From CAVXZE01 sp964615365 (GTDB lineage Bacteria; Myxococcota_A; UBA9160; UBA6930), in NCBI GenBank assembly GCA_964615365.1, contig CAZTOU010000007.1, positions 62,001-126,000 of the forward strand: 64,000 nucleotides of DNA, read 5' to 3'. The notes beneath the pieces are model-generated. The model saw nothing but the letters and a program-made list of their open reading frames with translations, made no database searches and was not told the origin of the DNA. The stretch's first letter is position 1. Each line of letters starts with the position of its first letter. Position numbers and translations under genes: made by a program. This document shows positions 17,412-25,064 of the stretch, one piece after another.

Positions 17412-18869
17412 CTAGCCGACTTCGCGGCGCTTCGTCGACGACAGAATTCGCATCGACTCTCGATACTTCGTCACGGTCCGCCGAGCGATGTCGATGTTCC
17501 CGTTCTTCAGCATCTGGGCGATCCGCTGATCCGAGAAGGGGCGACGGGAATCCTCGGCGGCAATGATACGACGAATCTTGTCCTTGACGCTCGAGCTCGC
17601 CACCGCGTCGCCGTCCACCCTGTTGATGCTCGAGTTGAAGAAGTACTTGAGCTCTAAGATCCCCTGGGGCGTGTGGGCGTACTTGTTCGTGGTCACCCGG
17701 CTGACGGTCGACTCGTGCATCCCGATGTCGTCCGCCACGTCCCGCAGATTCAGGGGCCGGAGGTACGCGATTCCGTGGTCGAAGAACTCGCGCTGGTTCT
17801 TGATGATGCTCTGCATCACCTTGTAGATCGTCCGCTGCCGCTGGTGGATCGACTTGATCAGCCACATCGCCGAGCGAACCTTCTCCTGGACGTATTCCCG
17901 CGTGTCCTTCGCGACCTCTCGATTCTTGGCGAGTACGTCCCGGTAGAGACTGTTGATGCGCAGGCGCGGGAGCCCATCGTCGTTGAGGACGACATGGAGC
18001 TCGTCGTTGAGCTTGTGAACGTAGATGTCGGGGGTGATGTAGATGGGATCATCTCCCCCGAAGGCCCGCCCGGGGTGGGGCTCGAGGCGCGAGATCACGT
18101 TGGCCGCGACCGCCACCTTCTCGATCGTCACCCCCAGCGCCCGCGCGATGCTACGGAAATCCCGCTTCTGCAGGGCGGCGAGGTGTTCGTCCACCAGACG
18201 GTGGACCAGCGGATCGTCGATTCCCAGGCTGTGGAGCTGCAGGAGCAGGCACTCCCGCAGGTCCCGGGCGGCCACGCCCGGTGGGTCCAGATCGTGAACC
18301 TTCTGCAGGGCGCTCTCGACGACCTCCTCGGGTGCCCCGGACTGGCGCGCCAGCTCCTCGATGGTGGCGCGCAGGTAGCCGTTGTCGTCCAGATTGCCGA
18401 GGATCCAGCCCGCCGCGCACTTCTCCTCCTCGGAGAAGGAAGAGACGTGGATCTGCCACTCGAGGTGCTCCTGAAGGCTCGCACGACGGGTGAGCGTCGC
18501 CTCCAGCGAGCGGCGGTCCTCTTCGTCGCGCGCCACCGACATGCCCGTCTGGGGGTAGGCGTCCATGTAGTTCTGCCAGTCGAGGTCGGCGATCTTCTCC
18601 GCCTCGCTGGCCTCGCGGCTCTCCAGGTGATCGGTGGAAGCCTCGGCCGGCGCCAGCTCCTGCGTCTCGGCCTCCCGGGAGATCTCCCCCGGGAGCTCTT
18701 CGTCGATCTCCAGGCCCTCCTCGAGGACCGGGTTCTCCTGCAGCTCCTGCTGGACCGTGGTCAGGAGCTCGAGGCGGGACAGCTGCAGCAGCTTGATCGC
18801 CTGCTGAAGCTGCGGCGTCATCACCAGCTGCTGGGTCAGCCTGAGCTCTTGCCTGAGCGCGATCGCCAT
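17412..18869 (-). CDS. rpoN: RNA polymerase sigma-54 factor
   Basis: A 485-residue sigma-54 protein. The N-terminal activator-interacting region is glutamine/leucine-rich (ALRQELRLTQQLVMTPQLQQ) and followed by an acidic linker. The core-binding domain lies at about 120-300. The DNA-binding region ends with the RpoN box ARRTVTKYRE about 16 residues before the C-terminus. The ATG at 18869 is chosen because the protein then begins as family members do. An upstream TTG at 18926 would overlap the lptB stop and add 19 residues. The lptA-lptB-rpoN-ptsN order is widely conserved in proteobacteria. Sigma-54 needs enhancer-binding ATPases, none of which is in the window. Confidence 0.95.
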   Translation of the reverse strand: MAIALRQELRLTQQLVMTPQLQQAIKLLQLSRLELLTTVQQELQENPVLEEGLEIDEELPGEISREAETQELAPAEASTDHLESREASEAEKIADLDWQNYMDAYPQTGMSVARDEEDRRSLEATLTRRASLQEHLEWQIHVSSFSEEEKCAAGWILGNLDDNGYLRATIEELARQSGAPEEVVESALQKVHDLDPPGVAARDLRECLLLQLHSLGIDDPLVHRLVDEHLAALQKRDFRSIARALGVTIEKVAVAANVISRLEPHPGRAFGGDDPIYITPDIYVHKLNDELHVVLNDDGLPRLRINSLYRDVLAKNREVAKDTREYVQEKVRSAMWLIKSIHQRQRTIYKVMQSIIKNQREFFDHGIAYLRPLNLRDVADDIGMHESTVSRVTTNKYAHTPQGILELKYFFNSSINRVDGDAVASSSVKDKIRRIIAAEDSRRPFSDQRIAQMLKNGNIDIARRTVTKYRESMRILSSTKRREVG

Positions 18870-18922
18870 CCCGTCCGACCCGAATCTCCTGGCGGAAGCC
18901 TGACCTTCGATCCCTTCTCGGG

Positions 18923-19657
18923 TCAAGCCTCCAGTTCGAAATTCTCCCCGAGGTAGATCTCTCGCACCGTGGGATCCTCCGCGATCTCCTTCGGACTGCC
19001 CTGCCGGATGATCTCACCATCCTGGATGATGTAGGCCCGATCGCAGACGGCGAGCGCTTCCCGAACCTTGTGCTCCGTGATCACGATCCCGATCCCGCGA
19101 ATCCTGAGTTGCTCGATGATCTTCTGGATGTCGATCACTGCGATCGGATCGATCCCGGTGAAGGGCTCGTCCAGCAGCAGGAATCTCGGATCCAGCACCA
19201 GCGCCCGGGTGATCTCCACGCGGCGTCTCTCACCGCCCGAGAGCGAGTCCGCGCGCTGCCTGGCCTTATCGGCCAAACCCAGCTCGGACAACAGCTCGTC
19301 GAGGCGCTCTCGCCGCAGGCCCGGATCCGGCTCGACCGTCTCCAGGATCGCATTGATGTTGTCCGCCACGCTGAGCTTCCGGAAGACCGACGGATCCTGG
19401 GGCAGATAGACGACCCCTCGCCGGGCCCTCTGGTACATGGGGAGATCCGTCAATTCCTCCTCGCCCACGAAAACCCGACCCCGGGTCGGGCGGATGCCCC
19501 CGACGATCATGTTGAAGCTGGTGGTCTTGCCGGCTCCGTTGGGCCCCAGGAGACCCACCACCTCTCCAGGCTCCACCCGAAGCTCCAGATCGCGGACCAC
19601 CTCTCGATCGCCGTAGCGCTTGGCCAGGCCTCGCGTGATCAACGCCGGGCCGGTCAT
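18923..19657 (-). CDS. lptB: LPS export ABC transporter ATP-binding protein
   Basis: LptB powers extraction of lipopolysaccharide from the inner membrane with LptFG. The 244-residue ATPase has Walker A GPNGAGKTT (38-46), a Q-loop YLPQDPSVF, the signature LSGGERRRVEI, Walker B FLLLDEPFTGIDP and an H-loop TEHKV. The YLGENFEL tail is typical of LptB. The ATG overlaps the lptA stop. LptF and LptG are not in the window. Confidence 0.95.
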   Translation of the reverse strand: MTGPALITRGLAKRYGDREVVRDLELRVEPGEVVGLLGPNGAGKTTSFNMIVGGIRPTRGRVFVGEEELTDLPMYQRARRGVVYLPQDPSVFRKLSVADNINAILETVEPDPGLRRERLDELLSELGLADKARQRADSLSGGERRRVEITRALVLDPRFLLLDEPFTGIDPIAVIDIQKIIEQLRIRGIGIVITEHKVREALAVCDRAYIIQDGEIIRQGSPKEIAEDPTVREIYLGENFELEA

Positions 19658-20673
19658 CCACCAGCCCTCCGCGCCCGATCGACCGGCTCGCAAGGGGTGT
19701 CGCCGGGATGGATCCGCACGTCGGCCTCTCCGTTCACCTCCAGGATCTCGGTGTCGAGGTGGAAGACGATCTCCGTACCGCGCACCCGATCGCATTCCTG
19801 GTCGAGCTGCGCCTCGCCCACGCACACCACCTTCTGCTGCGCACGGAAGTAGGTGGCCTCCTGGCACAGGGCCCGCTTCCCCGTCTGGCGGATCACGACG
19901 TTTCCGGTCGCCACCAGCCGCTCCGGCTGGCTCTCTCCCGGCGGATAGAAGGCCTCCAGGCGATCCGAACGGAGGTGCAGATCCTCCTGGACCACCCGCA
20001 CGTGGCCGGTGAAAACGAACTTCTTGCGGCCCGCCCGATCGACGGCCTCCAGCACATCGGACTTGATGGAGATCGGCGCATCGGAGCGAAAGGGGCCCTT
20101 CTCGCTCGCGCTGCCGTCCTGCTCCGGCGCCGCGCCGGGCTTCGGCTGCGGGGCGCGGGTCTGCGAGCGACGCGTGGGCGCGGTCATGAGCTGGCCTCGA
20201 TTCCGCTGGCTCGCCTCGAGCACCAGCGTCGCCAGCTCGTCGATCGCCCTTCCCAGATCGTTGGGACCACTGGCCTCGACCACGACCGGGGTTCCGAGGG
20301 ACGCCCCGGTGGCGGCGGAGCGGAGCCGCGTATCGACGCTGAGGGACTCCCCGAGGCGGGTGGTGCGCCCCACCACCACGAGGTCCACCTCGGCCTGCTC
20401 CGCCCAGGCGACGACCTCCTCCGCGGACGGATCGGCCGCGGCCTTGCCGCCGAGATCGCGAGGACCGACGACGCGTTCGACACCCTTGGTGCCCAGGCGC
20501 TGCGCCAGGCCGCTCGCGATGTCGGGAACCGCGGCGCCAGCAGCGCCCACTCGCTCGAAGGGCGCGACACCAATGCGGAGCCCGTCCACCGCACTCGTTT
20601 CATCGGCCCAGGCCACACCGACGGGCAGCAGGGTCACCGCCAGACTCGCCAGCATCCGCGCGATTGCGCTCAC
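19654..20673 (-). CDS. lptA: LptA/OstA-like LPS transport protein with an extra N-terminal TolB/CsgG-like domain
   Basis: The C-terminal part (about residues 190-325) is an OstA/LptA beta-jellyroll region (ISIKSDVLEAVDRAGRKKFVFTG, then RSDRLEAFYPPGE and LVATGNVVI). It would form part of the periplasmic LPS bridge. Unlike ordinary LptA proteins (about 170-200 residues), this one has 339. After a signal peptide (1-23) it carries a separate domain (about 30-160). That domain has the pattern LRIGVAPFERVG, AAVPDIASGLAQRL, a VDLVVVGRTTR strand and LRSAATG, resembling TolB N-terminal/CsgG/FlgO-type periplasmic domains. A proline/glutamine linker joins them. It overlaps lptB and lptC by four bases each. 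The LptA part is clear; the N-terminal assignment is by pattern only. Confidence 0.85.
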   Translation of the reverse strand: MSAIARMLASLAVTLLPVGVAWADETSAVDGLRIGVAPFERVGAAGAAVPDIASGLAQRLGTKGVERVVGPRDLGGKAAADPSAEEVVAWAEQAEVDLVVVGRTTRLGESLSVDTRLRSAATGASLGTPVVVEASGPNDLGRAIDELATLVLEASQRNRGQLMTAPTRRSQTRAPQPKPGAAPEQDGSASEKGPFRSDAPISIKSDVLEAVDRAGRKKFVFTGHVRVVQEDLHLRSDRLEAFYPPGESQPERLVATGNVVIRQTGKRALCQEATYFRAQQKVVCVGEAQLDQECDRVRGTEIVFHLDTEILEVNGEADVRIHPGDTPCEPVDRARRAGG

Positions 20674-21182
20674 TGTTGCACCACCGTCGCTCCGCGGAGC
20701 TGAAAGCGGTTCTCGCGGACGTGGTAGCGGAAGCCCGCGCCGCGATAGGTGCCGGTCTCGTCCTGGATCTCGACCGGCGAGTTCGTCGAGACCAGCCCCG
20801 ACTCGTGCACGTACCGCAGGCGCTGAGTTCGGAAGCGTCGGCCGTCGCCGGTGGTTCCGCGCACGTTCCCCTCCGCGTCGAAATTGCTGGTCTCCAGGTC
20901 GATCGTCCCCCGCTCACACCTCATGTCGAGACCGGGGCTGCCGCGAGCGGAGGCCAGTCGGGCGTGGACGGTTTCCAGATGGGCGAGCTTCTCGAGGGTC
21001 TCGATCCGGGCGTGCTCGGCGGCGAGGACGACCTCGTTCCGGGTTCCCTGGCTCGCCACGAAGGTCATCCCCCCGAGCTCGAGGGCGGGCGATGCCGCCT
21101 CTCCGGACCAGGCCGCGCCGGCGTATGCGAGCGAGATGACGAGGCAGGCGCCGGCGACGACATTCCCACGGAGGTGTCCCAT
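20670..21182 (-). CDS. lptC: LptC-like LPS export periplasmic protein
   Basis: A 170-residue protein with an N-terminal hydrophobic segment (about residues 6-25) that could be a signal anchor, then a beta-rich periplasmic domain. The segments RCERGTIDLETSNFDAEGNV, YVHESGLVSTNSPVEI and YRGAGFRYHVRENRFQL have the LptC pattern, though the protein is divergent. Its place directly before lptA-lptB supports the assignment. LptC receives LPS from LptFG and passes it to LptA. The ATG at 21182 is taken as start because the hydrophobic segment follows at once. A longer frame begins at 21233. Confidence 0.8.
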   Translation of the reverse strand: MGHLRGNVVAGACLVISLAYAGAAWSGEAASPALELGGMTFVASQGTRNEVVLAAEHARIETLEKLAHLETVHARLASARGSPGLDMRCERGTIDLETSNFDAEGNVRGTTGDGRRFRTQRLRYVHESGLVSTNSPVEIQDETGTYRGAGFRYHVRENRFQLRGATVVQQ

Positions 21183-21190
21183 ATGCAATA

Positions 21191-21218
21191 AACATACCGA
21201 CTTGAACCCCCCGGGCAA
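21191..21218 (-). promoter_or_regulatory. Candidate sigma-70-type promoter for the lptC-lptA-lptB-rpoN run
   Basis: On the minus strand TTGCCC (21218-21213) is separated by 16 bases from TATGTT (21196-21191). This is an AT-rich patch in an otherwise GC-rich gap directly before lptC. Transcription would begin only a few bases before the lptC ATG, making the message nearly leaderless. Seen by eye only. Confidence 0.3.
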
Positions 21219-21246
21219 CCCTCGTACCCACACGAGGAGCGGCGGC

Positions 21247-21507
21247 TCAGTCCGTACGGCCGAAGAGGGTACGCAGTGGCTCGTGGGAGCCGAGCCAGTA
21301 GGCGGGCCGGAAGATCAGCGTATCGAGGATGACGCCAACGGGGTGCAGCACATACGCCGCGATCCGCACCGGATGACCGGCCTCCTTGGAGTCGTAGTCG
21401 TCCGCGGCTCCGGCGGGCGCCGCCAGGGCGAGCAGGGCGAAGGCAAGCACGGTCGCGCGGAGCATCCGGCCGAGGCGCCGTTCGACATCGGATCGTTTCC
21501 TGAGCAC
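21247..21507 (-). CDS. Small exported protein of unknown function
   Basis: About 86 residues with a signal peptide (LRATVLAFALLALAAPAGAA) followed by only about 50 mature residues. These contain two hydrophobic stretches (HPVRIAAYVLHPVGVILDTLIFRP and AYWLG). Similar short proteins with an HP-hydrophobic-RP pattern occur beside envelope genes in related bacteria, but no function is known to me. The GTG at 21507 is preceded by GGAG at a 5-base spacing; an ATG at 21465 and a GTG at 21522 are alternatives. It lies 64 bp before lptC on the same strand. Confidence 0.6.
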   Translation of the reverse strand: MLRKRSDVERRLGRMLRATVLAFALLALAAPAGAADDYDSKEAGHPVRIAAYVLHPVGVILDTLIFRPAYWLGSHEPLRTLFGRTD

Positions 21508-21667
21508 GAATTCTCCGTCCACGAATTCCCCGTCGGTTCCGTCGCCGCGTAGCTTAGCCGATCGGCGTTGACGCCACAGCGGCTTTCTCGGCCGGATCGG
21601 CTCCGATCTGAAGCCCTCGCGATCCGCGCCACCGCCGCGCTCCGCCGCGACGCGATAGGATTCCGGC

Positions 21668-22137
21668 GTGACGGTTGCGGCCTCCTCCTTCGGAGCCAGG
21701 TACGGACCCTGGGCCCTGGTCGCCGGCGCTTCGATGGGCCTCGGCGCGGAGTACGCCCGTCAGATCGCCGCGAGGGGACTCAACGTCGTCCTCGTCGCGT
21801 GGCCCGCCGAGGGGCTGGAGGAGGTCGCGCGCGATCTGGAGAGGCGCTCTGGGAAGAGCTCCGACCCAGCGGTGTCGACGTTCTCGTCGTCTGTCCCGGG
21901 GCGACCCGGACCCCGGGCTGGGAGCAGAGCCGCCCCCACCGCCGAGGGTTTCTCGCGCCCTCCGTCATGGAGCCCGCTCCGGTGGTGAGCGAGGCGCTGG
22001 AAGCGCTGGGAAGGCGTCCCATGGTGATCCCCGGACGGGCCAACCGCCTGCTCGGCCTTCTGCTCCACCGGTTGATGCCGCGACGCCGCGCCGTCGAGCT
22101 TCTGGCGCACTCGATGCGCCGGCTGTACCCGGGTTAA
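21668..22137 (+). pseudogene. Short-chain dehydrogenase/reductase remnant with internal deletion
   Basis: The first 55-60 codons encode an SDR Rossmann start (YGPWALVAGASMGLGAEYARQIAARG) with the GxxxGxG cofactor motif and following strand. At about 21840 the reading shifts by one frame straight into an SDR C-terminus (ALWEELRPSGVDVLVVCPGATRTPG and a tail to 22137). Roughly 110 residues, including the catalytic Ser and Tyr-x-x-x-Lys, are missing. The gene is therefore dead: an internal deletion plus a frameshift. A longer open frame that crosses the region joins unrelated readings. Confidence 0.75.
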
Positions 22138-22209
22138 CGGGCGAGGCCCCGACCGAACCGCATCCCGATCGGGGGTTCGCTAGCTTGCTCCTACCGGAGG
22201 GGACTGCCG

Positions 22210-22878
22210 ATGATCGACCTCTACACCGCCCCGACGCCGAACGGGTGGAAGGCCTCCATCATGCTCGAGGAGGTCGGACTCCCCTACCAGGTGACGCCGA
22301 TCCGCCTCGGGAAGCTCGAGCAGAAGCAGGACTGGTATCTCGAGCTCAATCCCAACGGCCGCATTCCCACCATCGTGGACCGGGACGCCGACGACTTCGC
22401 GGTCTTCGAGTCCGGGGCGATTCTCCTCTACCTGGCCGAGAAGACCGGACGCCTCCTCCCGAGCGATCCCCGCGGCCGCTCCACCGCAGTGCAGTGGCTG
22501 ATGTTCCAGATGGGCGGTGTCGGCCCGATGCAGGGACAGGCCAACGTCTTCTTCCGCTACGCCCCCGAGAAGATCGAGTTCGCCATCGAGCGCTATCAGC
22601 GCGAGACCCGGCGGCTCTACGAGGTTCTCGACCGACGCCTGGGAGAGACCGAGTACCTGGCGGGCGACTACTCGATCGCGGACGTCGCCACCTGGCCCTG
22701 GGTCTCGATCCACGGGTGGGCGGGCGTCGACGTCGAGGGCCTGGACCAACTGAAGCGCTGGATCGAACAGGTCGGCGCGCGACCCGCCGTCCGCAAGGGA
22801 AGGGAGATCCCCCGACTGGTGGACCTCGAGGAGCGGGAGGCCGAGGTCGAAAAGACCGGCCAGAAGATACTCGTCTAG
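22210..22878 (+). CDS. Glutathione S-transferase family protein (YfcG/YghU-like)
   Basis: A 222-residue GST. The thioredoxin-like N-terminal domain (1-80) contains YTAPTPNGWKASIMLEE, LNPNGRIPTIVD and ESGAILLYLAE (glutathione binding). The all-helical C-terminal domain holds YLAGDYSIADVATWPWV. The TPNGWK start and overall pattern match nu-class bacterial GSTs with disulfide-reductase activity on organic hydroperoxides. A GGAGGGG binding site precedes the ATG. It is followed by a glyoxalase-like gene, fitting electrophile detoxification. Confidence 0.9.
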   Translation: MIDLYTAPTPNGWKASIMLEEVGLPYQVTPIRLGKLEQKQDWYLELNPNGRIPTIVDRDADDFAVFESGAILLYLAEKTGRLLPSDPRGRSTAVQWLMFQMGGVGPMQGQANVFFRYAPEKIEFAIERYQRETRRLYEVLDRRLGETEYLAGDYSIADVATWPWVSIHGWAGVDVEGLDQLKRWIEQVGARPAVRKGREIPRLVDLEEREAEVEKTGQKILV

Positions 22879-22910
22879 TCGAACCCCGCCTTCGACGGAG
22901 GAGAGCTGCC

Positions 22911-23330
22911 GTGAGATACCTTCACACGATGGTCCGCGTCACGAACCTCGATGCGTCGCTGCGCTTCTACTGCGACCTCCTCGGCCTGAAGGAGCAACGC
23001 CGGGTCGACGTCGAGGCGGGCCGCTTCACGCTGGTCTTCCTGGGTACCGACGAGAACCCGGAGGCCCAGGTCGAGCTCACCCACAACTGGGATCCGGAAG
23101 AGCTCACCGGCGGCCGCAACTTCGGCCACCTCGCCTACAACGTGAAGGACATCTACGAGACCTGTCAGAAGCTGACGGAGGCCGGCGTCACCATCAACCG
23201 CCCCCCTCGCGACGGGCACATGGCTTTCGTGCGCTCGCCCGACGGAATCTCCATCGAGCTGCTCCAGGAGGGCCAGGCGCTGCCGCCGCGAGAGCCCTGG
23301 GCCTCGATGCCGAACGTCGGAGAGTGGTGA
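22911..23330 (+). CDS. Glyoxalase I-like VOC metalloenzyme
   Basis: A 139-residue vicinal-oxygen-chelate protein with two paired beta-alpha-beta-beta-beta units. The likely metal ligands are His5 (YLHTMVRV), Glu in VELTHNW (about 61), His in FGHLAYNV (about 74) and Glu in SIELLQ (about 120), the pattern of lactoylglutathione lyase GloA. It would detoxify methylglyoxal with glutathione. The start is a GTG preceded by GGAGGAG. It is one of four genes in tight series with the GST and the kinase-like gene. The exact substrate is not proven. Confidence 0.87.
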   Translation: MRYLHTMVRVTNLDASLRFYCDLLGLKEQRRVDVEAGRFTLVFLGTDENPEAQVELTHNWDPEELTGGRNFGHLAYNVKDIYETCQKLTEAGVTINRPPRDGHMAFVRSPDGISIELLQEGQALPPREPWASMPNVGEW

Positions 23331-23333
23331 CGG

Positions 23334-24329
23334 ATGGGCGAGGTGCGCGCCGAGCCGGTGGCCGCGCTGCTCTTGCGGCGGCTCGGCGAGGCGGCGGAGG
23401 TGAAGGCGCTTCGGCGCCTCTCCGGAGGGGCCAACCAGGAGACCTGGTCGCTCGACGTGGAGATCGCCGGCACCCCGCTTCCCCTGATTCTGCGCAGGAC
23501 GCCGGGGGGTGCCGCGGTTTCCGCGGTGAACCCCTCCGGTTTGACGCTCGAGACGGAGGCGGCGCTGATCGACCTGGCCGGTCGGTCGGGCGTCCCGGTT
23601 CCGGGAATCCGCTGCGTGCTGGAGCCGGCAGACGACCTCGGCTCGGGCTTCGTGATGGACCGCATCCCCGGCGAGACGATTGCCCGGAAGATCCTGCGCG
23701 ACGAGGAGTTCGCCGAGGTACGGCCCCGGCTCGCCCGCCAGTGCGGCGCGATCCTGGCGGCGATCCACGGGGTCGCCACCGGCGATCTGAAGCTCGCGGT
23801 CTCTCCCGCCGAGGCTCAGCTCGACCAGTTTCGCTCCCTCTACGACGCCTATGACCACCCCCACCCCGTCTTCGAACTCGCCTTCCGCTGGCTCGGGGAT
23901 CGCATCCCCGCCGAAGTCACCCCGGGGCTGGTCCACGGCGACTTCCGAAACGGCAACCTGGTGATCGGCGAGGAGGGCGTGCGGGCGGTTCTGGACTGGG
24001 AGTTGGCGCACCTCGGCGACCCGGTGGAAGACCTGGGATGGATCTGCGTCAACTCCTGGCGCTTCGGCGAGATCGACCATCCCGTCGGCGGATTCGGAAG
24101 CCGTGAGGACCTGCTCGCGGGCTACCGCGAAGCCGGCGGGTGTCAGGCGGACCCGGAACGGGTCAGGTGGTGGGAGACCTTCGGGTCGCTCAAGTGGGGA
24201 GTCATGTGCATGATGATGTATCAGATCTTCCGCGGAGGACTGGATCGCTCGGTGGAGCGCGCCGCGATCGGCCGGCGTGCTTCGGAGACCGAGATCGACC
24301 TGCTGAACCTGATCGCGCCGGAGTCCTGA
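23334..24329 (+). CDS. Aminoglycoside-phosphotransferase-like kinase (ACAD10/11-type phosphotransferase family)
   Basis: A 331-residue protein with the APH fold. The nucleotide loop LSGGANQETWSLDV is near residue 30, a catalytic loop VHGDFRNGNLVI near 200 and a metal-binding VLDWELAHLGDP near 220. Such proteins sit near acyl-CoA dehydrogenases in many proteobacteria. By analogy with the human ACAD10/11 kinase domain they may phosphorylate hydroxy-acyl-CoA or similar substrates. It starts four bases after the glyoxalase stop. Antibiotic resistance is unlikely from context. Confidence 0.85.
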   Translation: MGEVRAEPVAALLLRRLGEAAEVKALRRLSGGANQETWSLDVEIAGTPLPLILRRTPGGAAVSAVNPSGLTLETEAALIDLAGRSGVPVPGIRCVLEPADDLGSGFVMDRIPGETIARKILRDEEFAEVRPRLARQCGAILAAIHGVATGDLKLAVSPAEAQLDQFRSLYDAYDHPHPVFELAFRWLGDRIPAEVTPGLVHGDFRNGNLVIGEEGVRAVLDWELAHLGDPVEDLGWICVNSWRFGEIDHPVGGFGSREDLLAGYREAGGCQADPERVRWWETFGSLKWGVMCMMMYQIFRGGLDRSVERAAIGRRASETEIDLLNLIAPES

Positions 24330-24331
24330 AC

Positions 24332-24709
24332 GTGCAGGACCAACCCTCTGCCATCGAGCTCCTCCAGGCGGTGCGGCACTTCATCCACGACCAGGCGATC
24401 CCCCGGCTGGAGGGAAGAGCCGCCTTCCACGCGCGGATCGCTCTGAACGCCCTCGCCATCGTCGAGCGCGGGCTCGAGATCGGCCCCGCGCAGGATGCCG
24501 CGGAGAGGGAGCGCCTCGAGACCCTGCTCGCCCGGAGCGGGTCCCTCGACGAGCTCAACCGCGAGCTCTGTCGACGCATCCGCGCGGGGGAGATGGACCA
24601 GGGCAGCCCCGGCCTCGTCACGCATCTGCGCGAGACGACGCTTGCGAAGCTCGCAGTAGACCAGCCCCGCTACGCGGCCTATCGCAGAGCGGTGGGGAAC
24701 GTGGAGTAG
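24332..24709 (+). CDS. DUF6285-like small helical protein
   Basis: A 125-residue, mostly helical, acidic protein (ELLQAVRHFIHDQAIPRL near the N-terminus). It follows the phosphotransferase-like gene by two bases. The pairing and the opening sequence match the DUF6285 family that habitually accompanies ACAD10/11-type kinases; its role is unknown. The GTG at 24332 is chosen; an upstream in-frame GTG would lie inside the preceding gene. No membrane segment. Confidence 0.7.
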   Translation: MQDQPSAIELLQAVRHFIHDQAIPRLEGRAAFHARIALNALAIVERGLEIGPAQDAAERERLETLLARSGSLDELNRELCRRIRAGEMDQGSPGLVTHLRETTLAKLAVDQPRYAAYRRAVGNVE

Positions 24710-25064
24710 CCAGCGCGACGGACGCCATCGGGCGCGAGGGCGTCGTCCCGCACTCCGGAGGGAGAACCTCTCCGATCCGATTTGACCGCCTCGCGAGGGT
24801 CGCTCCAGGCTGGCGGACGGGGTGGCTTCAACGCAAATCCTGGGAAAAACTTTTCCTTCCCTTATCCACGAGCGGAAGTTCCTTTCCACGGCCTTCTCAA
24901 CACACCTCTGTGGATCAAAAAAGTTCCCTTTTGTTTTCAAGTACTTATGGATTCAACTTGAGAGACTCAGGTTGGAACGGTTCTTGCCGCCCAAAGACAT
25001 GTGCCTCTGTGACCACGCCGGCGCAGGGCGCAAACGGTGTTCGCACTGGGGAAAGGGGACCGAA
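24710..25064. other. Intergenic region with an AT-rich pocket
   Basis: No gene is seen. The left part has a GACGCC/GGCGTC hairpin (about 24720-24744) without a T run. From about 24835 to 24960 the base composition drops sharply in GC. This pocket holds GGAAAA/TTTTCC, a DnaA-box-like TTATCCACG (24862-24870) and, inverted, TGTGGATCA (24909-24917). It may simply contain the promoter of the exported protein at 25065. Confidence 0.5.

Noticed and set aside
21675..22910. A long plus-strand protein running from the SDR remnant through the GST region into the glyoxalase
   Set aside because: Only the last 139 codons are family-like; the rest is an out-of-frame reading of the SDR remnant and GST.
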